Shown here piece by piece: positions 32,517-41,458 of a stretch of 64,000 nt of DNA. Every line of letters starts with the position of its first letter. Positions within the stretch are counted from its first letter, which is position 1. Source of the stretch: Agromyces fucosus (GTDB lineage Bacteria; Actinomycetota; Actinomycetes; Actinomycetales; Microbacteriaceae); assembly GCF_004134865.1 (NCBI RefSeq), contig NZ_SDPO01000002.1, positions 682,001 through 746,000 on the forward strand, in the 5' to 3' direction. The position numbers were made by a program, and so were the translations under genes. Under the pieces are notes generated by a model. The model worked only from the letters and a program-made list of their open reading frames with translations, ran no database searches and was not told where the DNA came from.

Positions 32517-35060
32517 TCAGGTCTCGCGCACGACCTCGGCCGGTGACTTGTCGGGCCGAAGGCCCCGCCACCGCGGATGCCGCGCGACCCCGGTGCTCGT
32601 CCAGTCGCCGAGTTCGATCTCGCCGACGAGTTCGGGGCGCACCCAAACCGCGTCGCGCACGTCTGCCGCGGGCACCTGCACGAACGGCGACCCGGCCTGC
32701 TCGAGCGGCTGCAACGCCGCCAGCAACCGATCGAGCTCGCGTTCGCCGAACCCGGAGCCGACGCGGCCGGCGTACTCGAGGCCGCCGACCTCGAGGCCGC
32801 CGTCGCCGGGAATGCCGACGAGCAACGAGCGGATGCGCCCGGTGCGCGTGCCGATGCCGCGGCGGTAGCCACCGATCACGACCTCCTGCGTGAGGGTGAG
32901 CTTGAGCTTCAGCCAGTCGCTGCTGCGGGCGCCGGGCCGGTAGCGGGAGTCGGGCCGTTTCGCGACGAGCCCCTCGAGCCCGAGCCGGCGGCTCTCCTCC
33001 AGCGCCTCATCGGGACTGCCCGTGGCGGGCGCGGGAACCTCGACCGGCACGCCGCGTTTCATCCTGACGAGTCCGGCGAGTCGTGCGCGGCGTTCGCGGT
33101 ACGGTTCGTCCACGACCGGTCGTCCGTCGACCTCGAGGACGTCGAAGAGCAGCAGGCGCACGGGCACGGATGCCGCCACCCGCTCGATCTCGCGCAGCTT
33201 CGTGAGGTTCATCCGTCGCTGCAGCCGCCCGAAGTCGGGCCGCCCGTCGGCGTCGAGCGCGACGATCTCCCCGTCGAGCAATGCCTCGCCCCGGACGACG
33301 GCGGGCAGGTCGGCGAGCTCGGGGTAGCGGGAGGTGATGTCGATCCCGTTGCGGCTGAGGAGTCGCACGCCGTCGGCGCCGACGCGCGCGAGCACGCGGA
33401 TGCCGTCCCACTTCCACTCGAGCGCCCAGTCCTCACCCGCGAGCATGCCGGGGGTGCCCGGCGTCGCGAGCATCGGCCGTTGAGTGATCGGGCCGACGCG
33501 GTGGACACTGCTGGTTGAGCCCGTCGAAATACTGCGGGCTGAGCCTGCCGAAACCGAGGTGGCCGCACCAGGGGCTTCGACGGGCTCTGCTTCGACGGGC
33601 TCGGCTTCGACGGGCTCGACCCGCCCAACGGGGTTGCGCGCCTCCTCGACTCGCTCGGGGTGGGCGCTCTGGTCCTTCATGCGGTGCAGCAGCCACGAAC
33701 TCTTCTCGCCCTGTCCGTCGGTGCGGATGAGCGCGAGTCGCACCGCCCCGCCGAGCGGCCCGCCGGGCTGCCCGTCGACGTCGATGATGATCTCGTCGTC
33801 ACGCCATTTCTCGGTCGCGTAGGTGCCGGAGTCCCAGATCGTCATGGAACCGGCGCCGTATTCGCCCTTCGGGATGGTGCCCTCGAACGAGGCGTACTCC
33901 ATCGGGTGATCCTCGGTCTGCACGGCGAGGTGGTTCGTGCCCGACGACTCCGGCACGCCCTTCGGCACCGCCCAGCTCTTCAGCACCCCGTCGCGCTCGA
34001 GTCGCAGGTCGAAGTGCAGACGCCTGGCGCGGTGCTCCTGGATGACGAAGCGCGGCTCCCCTGCGCTCGCCGCGCCCCATGCCGATGCCGGCATGGGCTC
34101 GGGAGTGGCCGAGGCGCTCCGCATCGACAGGTACTGCGCGAGCGGCCCGCCGTGCGAGGCATCCGTGATCGCGCGCATCGGGTCGCCAGCAACGGCGACA
34201 CGTTCGAGCACCTCGGATGCCTCGAGCTGACGGAGCCCGGCATCCTCGAGCTCCTCCCACGTGCGCGGCGCGGCGACGGTCGGCCACGGTCGCCCCCGCA
34301 GCGAGTACGGCGCGATCGTCGTCTTCTTGCCGTTGTTCTGGCTCCAGTCGATGAGCACCCGGCCCGTGCGCAGCGACTTGCGCATGCTCGACACGATGAG
34401 CTCGGGGTGATCGGCCTCGAGCGCCCTGGCGAGCTCGTGCGCGACCGCGGAGACCTGATCGGAGGTCTGCGAGCCGTCGAGCGCCGTGTAGAGGTGGATC
34501 CCCTTGCTGCCGCTCGTGACGGGCATCGCCTCGAGGCCCATGCCCGCGACGAGGTCGCGTACGAGCCTCGCGACCTCGGCGCACTCGGCGAGCCCCATTC
34601 CCTCGCCCGGGTCGAGGTCGAAGACCATGCGGTCGGGGTTCGCCGGCTTCCCCGTGGCATCGAATCGCCACTGCGGCACGTGCACCTCGAGGGACGCCTG
34701 TTGGGCGAGCCAGACGAGCGTCGCGCGGTCTCCGGCGATCGGATACGCCTTGTCGCCGTCGGAGTGGTGCTGGATGCCGCGGCGCACCCACTCGGGCGCG
34801 TGCTCGGCGAGGTTCTTCTCGAAGAACGGGTGCTCGGGGGCATCCGCCGTGCCCACGCCGTGCACCCAGCGCTTGCGCGTCACCGGGCGCCCGGCGACGA
34901 GCGGCACCATGACGGGGGCGATCTCCGCGTAGTAGGAGATCACCTCGCCCTTCGTCATGCCCGTCTCGGGATACATGACCTTGTCGAGGTTCGTCAGCCG
35001 CAGGCGGCGGCCGTCGACCTCGACGAGTTGGCGCGCGCCTTCGGCCATGCCCACCATCAT
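32517..35060 (-). CDS. ligD: LigD, multidomain ATP-dependent DNA ligase of end joining
   Basis: An 847-residue fusion enzyme for bacterial non-homologous end joining. The order is polymerase (about 10-300: RLTNLDKVMYPETGMTKGEVI, FDLDPGEG with catalytic Asp pair, VTSGSKGIHLYT), 3'-phosphoesterase (about 335-465: FVIQEHRARRLHFDLRLERDGVLKSWAVPKG), then ligase (about 525-847: EWKWDGIRV with the adenylated Lys, LLDGEIVALD, EGLVAKRPDS). Between phosphoesterase and ligase is a linker (about 480-517) built from short DNA repeats. In-frame ATGs at 35060, 35057 and 35048 are possible starts. It is divergent from ku. Confidence 0.93.
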   Translation of the reverse strand: MMVGMAEGARQLVEVDGRRLRLTNLDKVMYPETGMTKGEVISYYAEIAPVMVPLVAGRPVTRKRWVHGVGTADAPEHPFFEKNLAEHAPEWVRRGIQHHSDGDKAYPIAGDRATLVWLAQQASLEVHVPQWRFDATGKPANPDRMVFDLDPGEGMGLAECAEVARLVRDLVAGMGLEAMPVTSGSKGIHLYTALDGSQTSDQVSAVAHELARALEADHPELIVSSMRKSLRTGRVLIDWSQNNGKKTTIAPYSLRGRPWPTVAAPRTWEELEDAGLRQLEASEVLERVAVAGDPMRAITDASHGGPLAQYLSMRSASATPEPMPASAWGAASAGEPRFVIQEHRARRLHFDLRLERDGVLKSWAVPKGVPESSGTNHLAVQTEDHPMEYASFEGTIPKGEYGAGSMTIWDSGTYATEKWRDDEIIIDVDGQPGGPLGGAVRLALIRTDGQGEKSSWLLHRMKDQSAHPERVEEARNPVGRVEPVEAEPVEAEPVEAPGAATSVSAGSARSISTGSTSSVHRVGPITQRPMLATPGTPGMLAGEDWALEWKWDGIRVLARVGADGVRLLSRNGIDITSRYPELADLPAVVRGEALLDGEIVALDADGRPDFGRLQRRMNLTKLREIERVAASVPVRLLLFDVLEVDGRPVVDEPYRERRARLAGLVRMKRGVPVEVPAPATGSPDEALEESRRLGLEGLVAKRPDSRYRPGARSSDWLKLKLTLTQEVVIGGYRRGIGTRTGRIRSLLVGIPGDGGLEVGGLEYAGRVGSGFGERELDRLLAALQPLEQAGSPFVQVPAADVRDAVWVRPELVGEIELGDWTSTGVARHPRWRGLRPDKSPAEVVRET
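33512..33618. repeat. Short repeat cluster inside ligD
   Basis: GGTTGAGCCCGTCGAAA (from 33513) and a degenerate copy GGCTGAGCCTGCCGAAA (from 33537) lie in one orientation. Three tandem 15-bp units GCTTCGACGGGCTCt/g (33574-33618) lie in the other. On the coding strand the three units encode EPVEA-EPVEA-EPVEA. The core TTCGACGGGCTC also occurs in kdpB at about 1486-1500. It looks like a dispersed repeat that has invaded a tolerant protein linker. Confidence 0.75.
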
Positions 35061-35135
35061 GCCGGTGTCGGCGCCGGATCACGAGGATGCCGCGAGGGGT
35101 ATCGCACACGCCTCCCCCTGGTGTGTACTGGAGGC

Positions 35136-36047
35136 ATGCGAGCCGTCTGGAAGGGGGCGGTCACATTCGGCCTCGTCAATGTGCCCGTCAAGCTGTACAG
35201 CGCCACCGAAGACCACGACGTGTCACTGCACCAGGTGCACGACGAAGACGGTGGGCGCATCAGGTACCAACGCAAGTGCGAGGTCTGCGGCAAGGTCGTC
35301 GACTACAAGAACATCGACAAGGCGTACGACGACGGCGAGCAGACCGTCGTCATCACCGACGACGACCTGAAGTCGCTGCCAGCCGAGCGCAGCCGCGAGA
35401 TCGAGGTCGTCGAGTTCGTGCCGAACGACCAGATCGACCCGATCATGTTCGATCGCAGCTACTACCTCGAGCCCGATTCCGCCTCGTCGAAGGCGTACGT
35501 GCTGCTGCGCGAGACCCTCGAGTCGACCGACCGCACCGCGATCGTGCAGATGGCGCTGCGGCAGAAGACCCGGCTCGCGGCGCTGCGCGTGCACGGTGAC
35601 GTGCTCATGGTGCAGACGCTGCTCTGGAGCGACGAGGTGCGCGCCGCCGAGTTCGCCTCGCTCTCCGAGCCGGTCAAGATCTCGGCGAAGGAGCTCGACC
35701 TCTCGAAGCAGCTCGTCGAGAGCCTCGTCTCCGACTTCGACCCCGAGCAGTACGTCGACGAGTACCAGCAGGAGCTGCGCACCCTCATCAAGGCGAAGCT
35801 CGAGCAGGGCGAGGGCATCGACACCGCCGCGACGTTCGGCGAGGAGCCCGAGGAGGAGACCGGCGGCGAGGTCATCGACCTCATGGAGGCGTTGCGCCAG
35901 TCGATCGCGGCGAAGCGCGAGGCGGGCGACTCTGGCGGCAAAGGCGCGAAGGGCGCTGCGAAGGGCACGGGGAAGAAGAAGGCGGCGGCCAAGTCCTCAC
36001 AAGGCGAGAAGAAGACGACCACGCGAAAGCGCGCGGCCTCCGAGTGA
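35136..36047 (+). CDS. ku: Ku, DNA end-binding protein of non-homologous end joining
   Basis: A 303-residue bacterial Ku homodimer subunit that binds DNA ends and recruits LigD. The N-terminus MRAVWKGAVTFGLVNVPVKLYSATE is the family signature. It continues with IRYQRKCEVCGKVVDYKNI (CxxC), FDRSYYLEPD and LVESLVSDFDPEQYVDEY. The last 50 residues are a Lys/Ala-rich extension, which in other species aids DNA binding. TGTACT lies 6 nt before the ATG, and GGAGG overlaps that gap. It is divergent from ligD, with only 75 bases between them. Confidence 0.95.
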   Translation: MRAVWKGAVTFGLVNVPVKLYSATEDHDVSLHQVHDEDGGRIRYQRKCEVCGKVVDYKNIDKAYDDGEQTVVITDDDLKSLPAERSREIEVVEFVPNDQIDPIMFDRSYYLEPDSASSKAYVLLRETLESTDRTAIVQMALRQKTRLAALRVHGDVLMVQTLLWSDEVRAAEFASLSEPVKISAKELDLSKQLVESLVSDFDPEQYVDEYQQELRTLIKAKLEQGEGIDTAATFGEEPEEETGGEVIDLMEALRQSIAAKREAGDSGGKGAKGAAKGTGKKKAAAKSSQGEKKTTTRKRAASE

Positions 36048-36125
36048 ACGGATGCCGCGCGCTCATCGCGTGCGTGCGGTTCGGTGACCTTCAGCGTGCT
36101 GCCGGAGGCGCCCCTTCGTCGAACG

Positions 36126-36566
36126 CTATTCGGCGGTGCACACCTCGGTGACCTTGACCGCAGCGGCCTGGATGTCCTCGGTCTGCGCGGCCTGGGCGTC
36201 GGCGTCGATCTCGGCGCCCGCCTCGACCTCGGCCTCGGTGGGCAGCGTCTCGGCCCAGTCGCTCGCGGCGTCGATCTTCTCGTCGAACGTGTCGAGCGCA
36301 TCCGCGAGGGCCGAGTCGTCGGCGGCCTGCTCGTCGAGCGCGTCGACGCGCTCGGAGAGCTCGTCGAGGTAAGCCTGGAGTTCAGCCGGGTCGGATGCGG
36401 TCAGGATCGCGTTCTGCGCCCCGTTCGAGATGTCGCGCACCTCGACGCGGACGACCTCGCAGTCGTCGGCGGGCGCGCTCGCCTCGGTGCCGCCGCCAGT
36501 GGCGCAGCCCGAGAGCAGCAGGGCGCCCGCGAAGACGAGCGCAGTGGAAGTGATGATTCGTTGCAT
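36126..36566 (-). CDS. Secreted lipoprotein, unknown function
   Basis: A 146-residue lipoprotein. The signal peptide is RIITSTALVFAGALLLSGC with lipobox LLSGC (about residues 17-21), so the mature protein is anchored to the membrane by a lipidated Cys. The remainder is acidic and Ala/Asp/Glu-rich with likely coiled-coil segments (DELSERVDALDEQAADDSALADALDTFDEKI). One pair of cysteines (DDCEVVRVEV near the start and TEVCTAE at the end) could form a disulfide. I do not recognise a family. I prefer ATG 36566, which gives a normal signal peptide, over an ATG 54 bases upstream. Confidence 0.75.
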   Translation of the reverse strand: MQRIITSTALVFAGALLLSGCATGGGTEASAPADDCEVVRVEVRDISNGAQNAILTASDPAELQAYLDELSERVDALDEQAADDSALADALDTFDEKIDAASDWAETLPTEAEVEAGAEIDADAQAAQTEDIQAAAVKVTEVCTAE

Positions 36567-36815
36567 ATGCAATGCCCCCAGATCGTTGAACCAGAAAAGT
36601 CTACTCAGGCTCGCCGACACGCGCTCTGGAGCACGTGCTCACCACCACACCAGAGAAACAGCCCGATGGCCACGACGTGCCCGGCCCGGGCTCGCGTGCC
36701 GCTCACGCTCCAGCGGTCTCACGTGTGCCAGTGTGTTTTCATCCGGTCGCCCGCACGCGTGGGTGCAGTTGTCTCTCGAGCCGAGGCATCCACCGCTGAG
36801 CGAAGGAAGACTGCC

Positions 36816-38291
36816 GTGAACATGCGCACCCCGCGACGCCGTCGGCATCGATCTCTGACGGCGACGGCAGCAGCGACCGCGGCGATCGCAGCGCTCTCGA
36901 CGAGCGCGGTCGCACCCGCCCTGGCCTCGGATCAGCCGCCCGTGAACATCGTGGAGATGACGCCCGAGCTGACGAAGAAGATGCAGCACGAGGTGGACAC
37001 CTTCTTCGCGAAGCACGACCTGCCCGGACTCTCCGTGGCGGTGGTCACTCCCGCCCGGGCCGGGTCGGATCCCGTGATCACGACGTTCGTCGCGGGCACT
37101 CCGACGCTGGGCTCATCTGAGCTGGTCGACGCCACGACGCAGTTCGAGCTCGGCTCGGAGACGAAGGTGTTCACGGCCGACCTCCTGGCCTACCTCGTCG
37201 CAACCGACCGGGTCTCGCTCGACGACCCGGTGCAGCTCTTCGCGCCTGCCGGGGTGGAGGTACCGGAGTGGACCGACCCGCAGACCGGCGCCACGACCGC
37301 GATCACGCTGGGCGACCTCGCCACCCACCAGGCGGGTCTGCTCGACGCGCCCCCGAATCTCGGCGCGGGCTGCGGCGCTGACCCCGGATGCGAGAATCCG
37401 CGCCCGGGCTACACGCAGACCATGCTGTGGGATGCGTTCGCGCAGCCCTGCCTGAACGGCCAGCCGTGCCCGATGTATCAACCGGGGACCGACTGGCTCT
37501 ACTCCGATTGGGGGTTCGGCCTGCTCGGCACGATCCTCGCGAACGTGCTCGACCCCGTCATCGAGACGGAGCCGCCGGCTTACCAGTCCGCGCTCGACCA
37601 GGCGTTCCTCGATGCGCTGGGAATGTCGTCGACGGAGCTCGAGTTCCATGGGGACGGGCGCCTGGCCACTCCATACAAGGCAGACGGAACGAACGCGTTC
37701 CATTGGGACAACACGAACGCGATCAGCGGTGCCGGCGGCCTCATCTCCGACGCGACCGACATGGGCACGTGGGTCGCCGCACACCTCGGATACGTTCCGT
37801 CGACCGCGCCGATCGGCGTGCAGGCGATGGCGGACACGCTTCAGCCGATCAGCGACATCACCATGAGCTGTTCGATTCCCGATCAGTGCGGGCCCGCCCA
37901 CTTCCAGATGGGCCTGGGATGGGAGCTCCACCACGCCGCGACCCATGATGTCGGGGCGGCGTGGGCATTCAAGAACGGCTTGACGGACGGCTCCAGCACC
38001 GACACGGCCCTCGCTCCGAGCCTGCGCGTGGGCGTCACGACGATGTACAACAAGCGCCTGTCGGACACCGACCAGGGCCTGCCGCTCGCCATCACGCTCC
38101 TCAAGCTGCTCGTCGCCGACCAGCCCGCTCCCGAACCGGCGCCGAGCGCTGCGCCGCAGGCAGCTCTCGCGGAATCGGGTCAACCCACGGCCGAACTCAT
38201 CGTGCCGGGGATGATGGCGGCAGGCTTCGTCGCCATCGGGCTCCTGCTGATCATTCGACGTCGCGGCCACGGCCGCAGAAGCACGCGGTGA
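36816..38291 (+). CDS. Secreted serine hydrolase, class C beta-lactamase/PBP-like
   Basis: A 491-residue exported protein of the beta-lactamase (class C)/D,D-peptidase-like fold. An N-terminal signal peptide (residues 1-36, Arg-rich start then TAIAAL...ALA) and a C-terminal helix (about 463-482, GMMAAGFVAIGLLLIIRRR) suggest a membrane-anchored extracellular enzyme. The nucleophile motif SxxK is in LGSETKVF. The second motif reads YSD in WLYSDWGFGLLG, where YxN is usual. DLATHQAGL and GAGGLISDATDM are also typical. Start GTG 36816 has GAAGGAAG upstream. Substrate unknown; wall peptide or an ester is possible. Confidence 0.8.
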   Translation: MNMRTPRRRRHRSLTATAAATAAIAALSTSAVAPALASDQPPVNIVEMTPELTKKMQHEVDTFFAKHDLPGLSVAVVTPARAGSDPVITTFVAGTPTLGSSELVDATTQFELGSETKVFTADLLAYLVATDRVSLDDPVQLFAPAGVEVPEWTDPQTGATTAITLGDLATHQAGLLDAPPNLGAGCGADPGCENPRPGYTQTMLWDAFAQPCLNGQPCPMYQPGTDWLYSDWGFGLLGTILANVLDPVIETEPPAYQSALDQAFLDALGMSSTELEFHGDGRLATPYKADGTNAFHWDNTNAISGAGGLISDATDMGTWVAAHLGYVPSTAPIGVQAMADTLQPISDITMSCSIPDQCGPAHFQMGLGWELHHAATHDVGAAWAFKNGLTDGSSTDTALAPSLRVGVTTMYNKRLSDTDQGLPLAITLLKLLVADQPAPEPAPSAAPQAALAESGQPTAELIVPGMMAAGFVAIGLLLIIRRRGHGRRSTR

Positions 38292-38338
38292 CTCGACGAC
38301 CGCGAGAATCCTGGCATGCAGGTCTCAGGGAGAAAGTG

Positions 38339-38427
38339 CGGAGACGAGGGGATTTGAACCCCTGGTCCCCTTACGGGGACTCCACCTTAGCAGGGTGGTG
38401 CACTCGGCCGGACTATGCGACGTCTCC
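38339..38427 (-). tRNA. tRNA-Ser (anticodon GCT)
   Basis: An 89-nt class II tRNA. Acceptor GGAGACG pairs with CGTCTCC. Anticodon stem CCACC/GGTGG with loop CTGCTAA gives anticodon GCT (AGC/AGU codons). The long variable arm GTCCCC-GTAA-GGGGAC is typical of serine tRNAs, and the T arm is GGGGTTCAAATCCCC. CCA is not encoded. Confidence 0.95.
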
Positions 38428-38506
38428 TCGCGCGCACTTGCGTGACACGCGAAAATCATCATAACCCGACCTTGCCTCGGATGACGATTCGGCCGAACCG
38501 ACCGGT

Positions 38507-39805
38507 CTACTGGTCGTCGAGCGTGCGGCCGGCGGAGCATCGCGTCTCGGCGGCGGTCTGCCCCGTGACGTCGCTCGGCAGCGCCTCGACGGTCGGCGCT
38601 GGCGCCGCGGGATCCGCCGCAGGATCCGCCGCAGGCGCCTCGCCCTCGACCGGAGCCTCGGCCACCGGGGCCGCATCGACCGCGGTCGGGTCGCCAGCCG
38701 AGGCGAACGAGGCCTCCTGCGACGCAGGATCGAACGTCACGGGCAGGTCGTTCTGCAGGGCGACGCGAATCGCCTCCGCCGACTCCGCCGGCACCTGCGC
38801 GCCGTCGGCGCTGTAGGTGGGGTACTGGATGAAGGCGATCTTGTCGAGATCGGTGTCTTTCAGCGCCTTCGCGATCGAGATCATCGTGTTGGGGTTCATG
38901 AGGCTGTCGGACAGCTGCATGTTCGCGAGCGCCGCCTTCGCGATGCCGTAGAGCTTGACCGGATCGCTCAAGGTTCCGTTCGACTGCAGCGTTCGAGCCA
39001 GTGACGACATGAAGACCTGCTGATTCGAGATGCGCCCGAGGTCGCTGCCGTCGCCGACGCCGTGGCGGGTGCGGAGGAACTGCAGCGCCTGGATGCCGGC
39101 GAGCTCGTGCATGCCGGCGGGAAGGTAGAGGTCGGTGTGCTCGTCTTCGATCGGCTCAGCGACGCACACGGGGACGCCGCCGACAGCCTCGGACAGACCG
39201 GCGACGCCCATGAACTGCACGGTGCCGGCGAACGGAATGGTCACGCCGACGAGCTGCTCGACGGTCTTCACGACGCACGGCATGCCGCCGAGCGAGAGCA
39301 CCGAGTTGATCTTCACGCCGTACTGCTCCGACAGTGGATCACCGGCCGGGTCCGCCGGATCGACGCACTCCGGTACGTCAACTAGCATGTCGCGCGGGAA
39401 GCTGATCACCGAGGCGTTCGAGTGGTCTTCCGAGATGTGCATGAGCATCGTGACGTCGTTGAGGACCGCCGTCTCCTCGTCGGGGTCGCCGAAGCCGTCG
39501 CCCTGACCTTCACGGCTGTCGCTGCCGATGAGCAGCAGGTTCACGCCGCCCGGCATCGCGCCGATGTCGGGCACGCCCTCGAGCACGTCTTCGTTGCCGA
39601 GCGTGACCGTGGGCTTCGCGGTGTTGGCGAGATCCCATGCGGCGTACGCCGCGACCGCGGAGCCGGACACCAGCGCAACGGCGAGGACCGAGGCCGTCGC
39701 CTTGCCGATCGTCTTCCAGATGGAACGTCGCTTGAGTCGTCCGTGCCGGACGACAGGGGTCGACCCCACGGCGCGTCGTGCACTCGAGCGCAGTTCGTCT
39801 GCCAC
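38507..39805 (-). CDS. LytR-CpsA-Psr (LCP) family cell-wall glycopolymer ligase, copy 1
   Basis: A 432-residue protein that would attach glycopolymers to peptidoglycan outside the cell. A cytosolic N-terminus (with GRLKRRSIWK) is followed by one membrane helix (about 33-55) and the LCP domain: LLLIGSDSREGQG, LNDVTMLMHISEDHSNASVISFPRDMLVDVP, INSVLSLGG and FLRTRHGVGDGSDLGRISNQQ. The C-terminal 80 residues are Pro/Ala-rich. Start GTG 39805 has GAAAGGA at 5 nt. A close paralogue lies at 40113-41384, with a tRNA-Ser gene between them. Confidence 0.9.
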   Translation of the reverse strand: MADELRSSARRAVGSTPVVRHGRLKRRSIWKTIGKATASVLAVALVSGSAVAAYAAWDLANTAKPTVTLGNEDVLEGVPDIGAMPGGVNLLLIGSDSREGQGDGFGDPDEETAVLNDVTMLMHISEDHSNASVISFPRDMLVDVPECVDPADPAGDPLSEQYGVKINSVLSLGGMPCVVKTVEQLVGVTIPFAGTVQFMGVAGLSEAVGGVPVCVAEPIEDEHTDLYLPAGMHELAGIQALQFLRTRHGVGDGSDLGRISNQQVFMSSLARTLQSNGTLSDPVKLYGIAKAALANMQLSDSLMNPNTMISIAKALKDTDLDKIAFIQYPTYSADGAQVPAESAEAIRVALQNDLPVTFDPASQEASFASAGDPTAVDAAPVAEAPVEGEAPAADPAADPAAPAPTVEALPSDVTGQTAAETRCSAGRTLDDQ

Positions 39806-39832
39806 CGCTGTCCTTTCGTCTCGTCGGTCTCG

Positions 39833-39917
39833 CGGAGGGCGTGGGATTCGAACCCACGAGGCATTGCTGCCCACTGGTTTTCAAGACCAGCTCCATCGGC
39901 CGCTCGGACAGCCCTCC
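39833..39917 (-). tRNA. tRNA-Ser (anticodon TGA)
   Basis: An 85-nt class II tRNA. Acceptor GGAGGGC pairs with GCCCTCC. Anticodon stem CTGGT/ACCAG with loop CTTGAAA gives anticodon TGA. Variable arm GGGCAGCAATGCCTC and T arm GTGGGTTCGAATCCCAC are normal. It lies 27 bases before the LCP gene, so the two may share a transcript. Confidence 0.95.
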
Positions 39918-39970
39918 ATGCCCGCGCGACGCACCCGGAGGTGCTCGATCGTGCAGACAGGCCCGATTCT

Positions 39971-40068
39971 AGCCGAAGCATGTTTCAGCCAGACTTCGAA
40001 CCGAAGCAGGTCTCCGTCGGATCTCCAGCCGAAGCATGTTTCAGACAGCCTCGCAGGCCAGTCTGAAA
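39971..40068 (-). terminator. Hairpin terminator of LCP copy 2, with a short direct repeat
   Basis: TTTCAGAC (40039-40046) pairs with GTCTGAAA (40061-40068), and inside it GCCT pairs with AGGC, giving a nested stem for the transcript ending at 40113. A 22-bp sequence containing CGAAGCATGTTTCAG occurs at 39971-39992 and 40027-40048 with one mismatch, so part of the terminator is duplicated. Confidence 0.65.
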
Positions 40069-40112
40069 AGGTGCTGAAGCGCGCTGGGTGGGGTGATCGG
40101 GGAGCCCCCGGA

Positions 40113-41384
40113 TCAGCCCTCGTTGGCCTTCGCGCACCGCACGGTGTCACCGGTGATGCCCGTCACGTCACCGGGCAGCGGAGCGGTCGGCGGCGCGCTC
40201 GCCTCGGCAGGCGGTGCCTCTGCCGAGCCGTCGGCGGGCGGAGCGGCCGGGTCGGCGACCGTGCCGAACTCCGAGTTGTCGATGGCGGTCGGGTCGATCA
40301 CCAGCGGCTGATCGGCCTGCAGCGCGGCGTTCACCGCCTCGGCGGACTCGGCCGGGAGCACCCGAGTGCGGTCGTCGGAGTATTCGGTCGGGTACTGCAC
40401 GAACGCGATCTTCGACAGGTCGACGTCGGCGAGGGTGCGAGCGATCGAGACGAGCGTCGTCGGATTCTGGAGCGCGTTGGAGAGCTCCATGTTCGAGAGC
40501 ATCGCCTTGGCGATCGAGTAGAGCTTCACCGGGTCGCTGAGCGTTCCGTCGCTCTGCAGCGTTCGTGCGAGCGAGGCGAGGAAGGCCTGCTGGCTGGCGA
40601 TGCGGCCGAGGTCGCTGCCATCGCCGACGCCATGCCGGGTGCGAAGGAAGGCGAGCGCCTCGTACCCCGAGATGCTGTGCGTGCCGGCATCGAGGTGCAG
40701 GCCCGAATAGTCGTCGTCGACCCGGTCGGCGAGGCAGACCTCGACACCGCCGACGGCTTCGGACAGCGCCGCCACGCCGTTGAACTCGACGACACCCGCG
40801 ACCGTGATCGGGACCCCGGTCAGCTGGCTGATCGTGCTGACGACGCACCCGAGTCCGCCGTGGCCGAGCACGCTGTTGAGGGGCACGCCCGACATCGACG
40901 AGAGCGGCCCGCTCTCGGGGTCGACCGGATCGGGGCACTCGGGCACCGGCACGATCATGTCGCGCGGGAAGCTGACGACTTCGACGTGCGAATGATCCTG
41001 CGAGATGTGCAGCAGCATCGTCACGTCGTTGAGAACGGCGGAGTCCTCTTCAGGGTCGCCGAAGGATCCGTCGGCGGGACGCTTGTCGCTGCCGACGAGC
41101 AGGAAGCTGAGCCCGCCCTCCATGGCACCGATGTCGGGCACCCCGGCGAGCAGATGCTCGTCCTCGAGTTCGGTGCCGGGCTTGATCGACTGCACGAGAT
41201 CGACGGCGGCGTACGCGGCGATCGACGTCGCGGCCACGGCAAGCACGGCGATGACGGATGCCGCGAGCTTCAGGTACGTCGAAGCGGCGCCGTGCTTCGG
41301 CAGCCGACCGTGCCTCGGCACCGTCGCCGGCTCGGCGGCAACCGCCTGATCGGCAGCGGCCTGCTGTTCGCCCGAATCGCTCAT
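40113..41384 (-). CDS. LCP family cell-wall glycopolymer ligase, copy 2
   Basis: A 423-residue LCP protein closely related to copy 1. It has an N-terminal helix (about 39-61) and the LCP domain with FLLVGSDKRPADG, LNDVTMLLHISQDHSHVEVVSFPRDMIVPVP, LNSVLGHGG and FLRTRHGVGDGSDLGRIASQQ. The Arg/Asp residues that bind the polyprenyl diphosphate substrate in this family are in place. The promoter has TAGAAT about 27 nt before the ATG and GAGGGGG as ribosome-binding site. The high similarity and adjacency point to a tandem duplication. Confidence 0.9.
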   Translation of the reverse strand: MSDSGEQQAAADQAVAAEPATVPRHGRLPKHGAASTYLKLAASVIAVLAVAATSIAAYAAVDLVQSIKPGTELEDEHLLAGVPDIGAMEGGLSFLLVGSDKRPADGSFGDPEEDSAVLNDVTMLLHISQDHSHVEVVSFPRDMIVPVPECPDPVDPESGPLSSMSGVPLNSVLGHGGLGCVVSTISQLTGVPITVAGVVEFNGVAALSEAVGGVEVCLADRVDDDYSGLHLDAGTHSISGYEALAFLRTRHGVGDGSDLGRIASQQAFLASLARTLQSDGTLSDPVKLYSIAKAMLSNMELSNALQNPTTLVSIARTLADVDLSKIAFVQYPTEYSDDRTRVLPAESAEAVNAALQADQPLVIDPTAIDNSEFGTVADPAAPPADGSAEAPPAEASAPPTAPLPGDVTGITGDTVRCAKANEG

Positions 41385-41458
41385 CGCACCCCCTCTGACT
41401 GGCCGATTCTATGCTGGCGGCCTCGGAGGTTCCCGTCACGCGCGCAGCGGCCCGGCCG

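Noticed and set aside
33433..33696. Alternative minus-strand frame through the LigD linker containing SPQYFDGLN
   Set aside because: It is simply another reading frame of the repeat units; the LigD frame is continuous and contains both flanking domains.
33660..35135. In-frame extension of ku upstream by about 490 codons
   Set aside because: This frame is antisense to ligD and shows mirror composition. The Ku signature MRAVWKGAVTFGLVNVPVKLYS starts at 35136 with a proper promoter.
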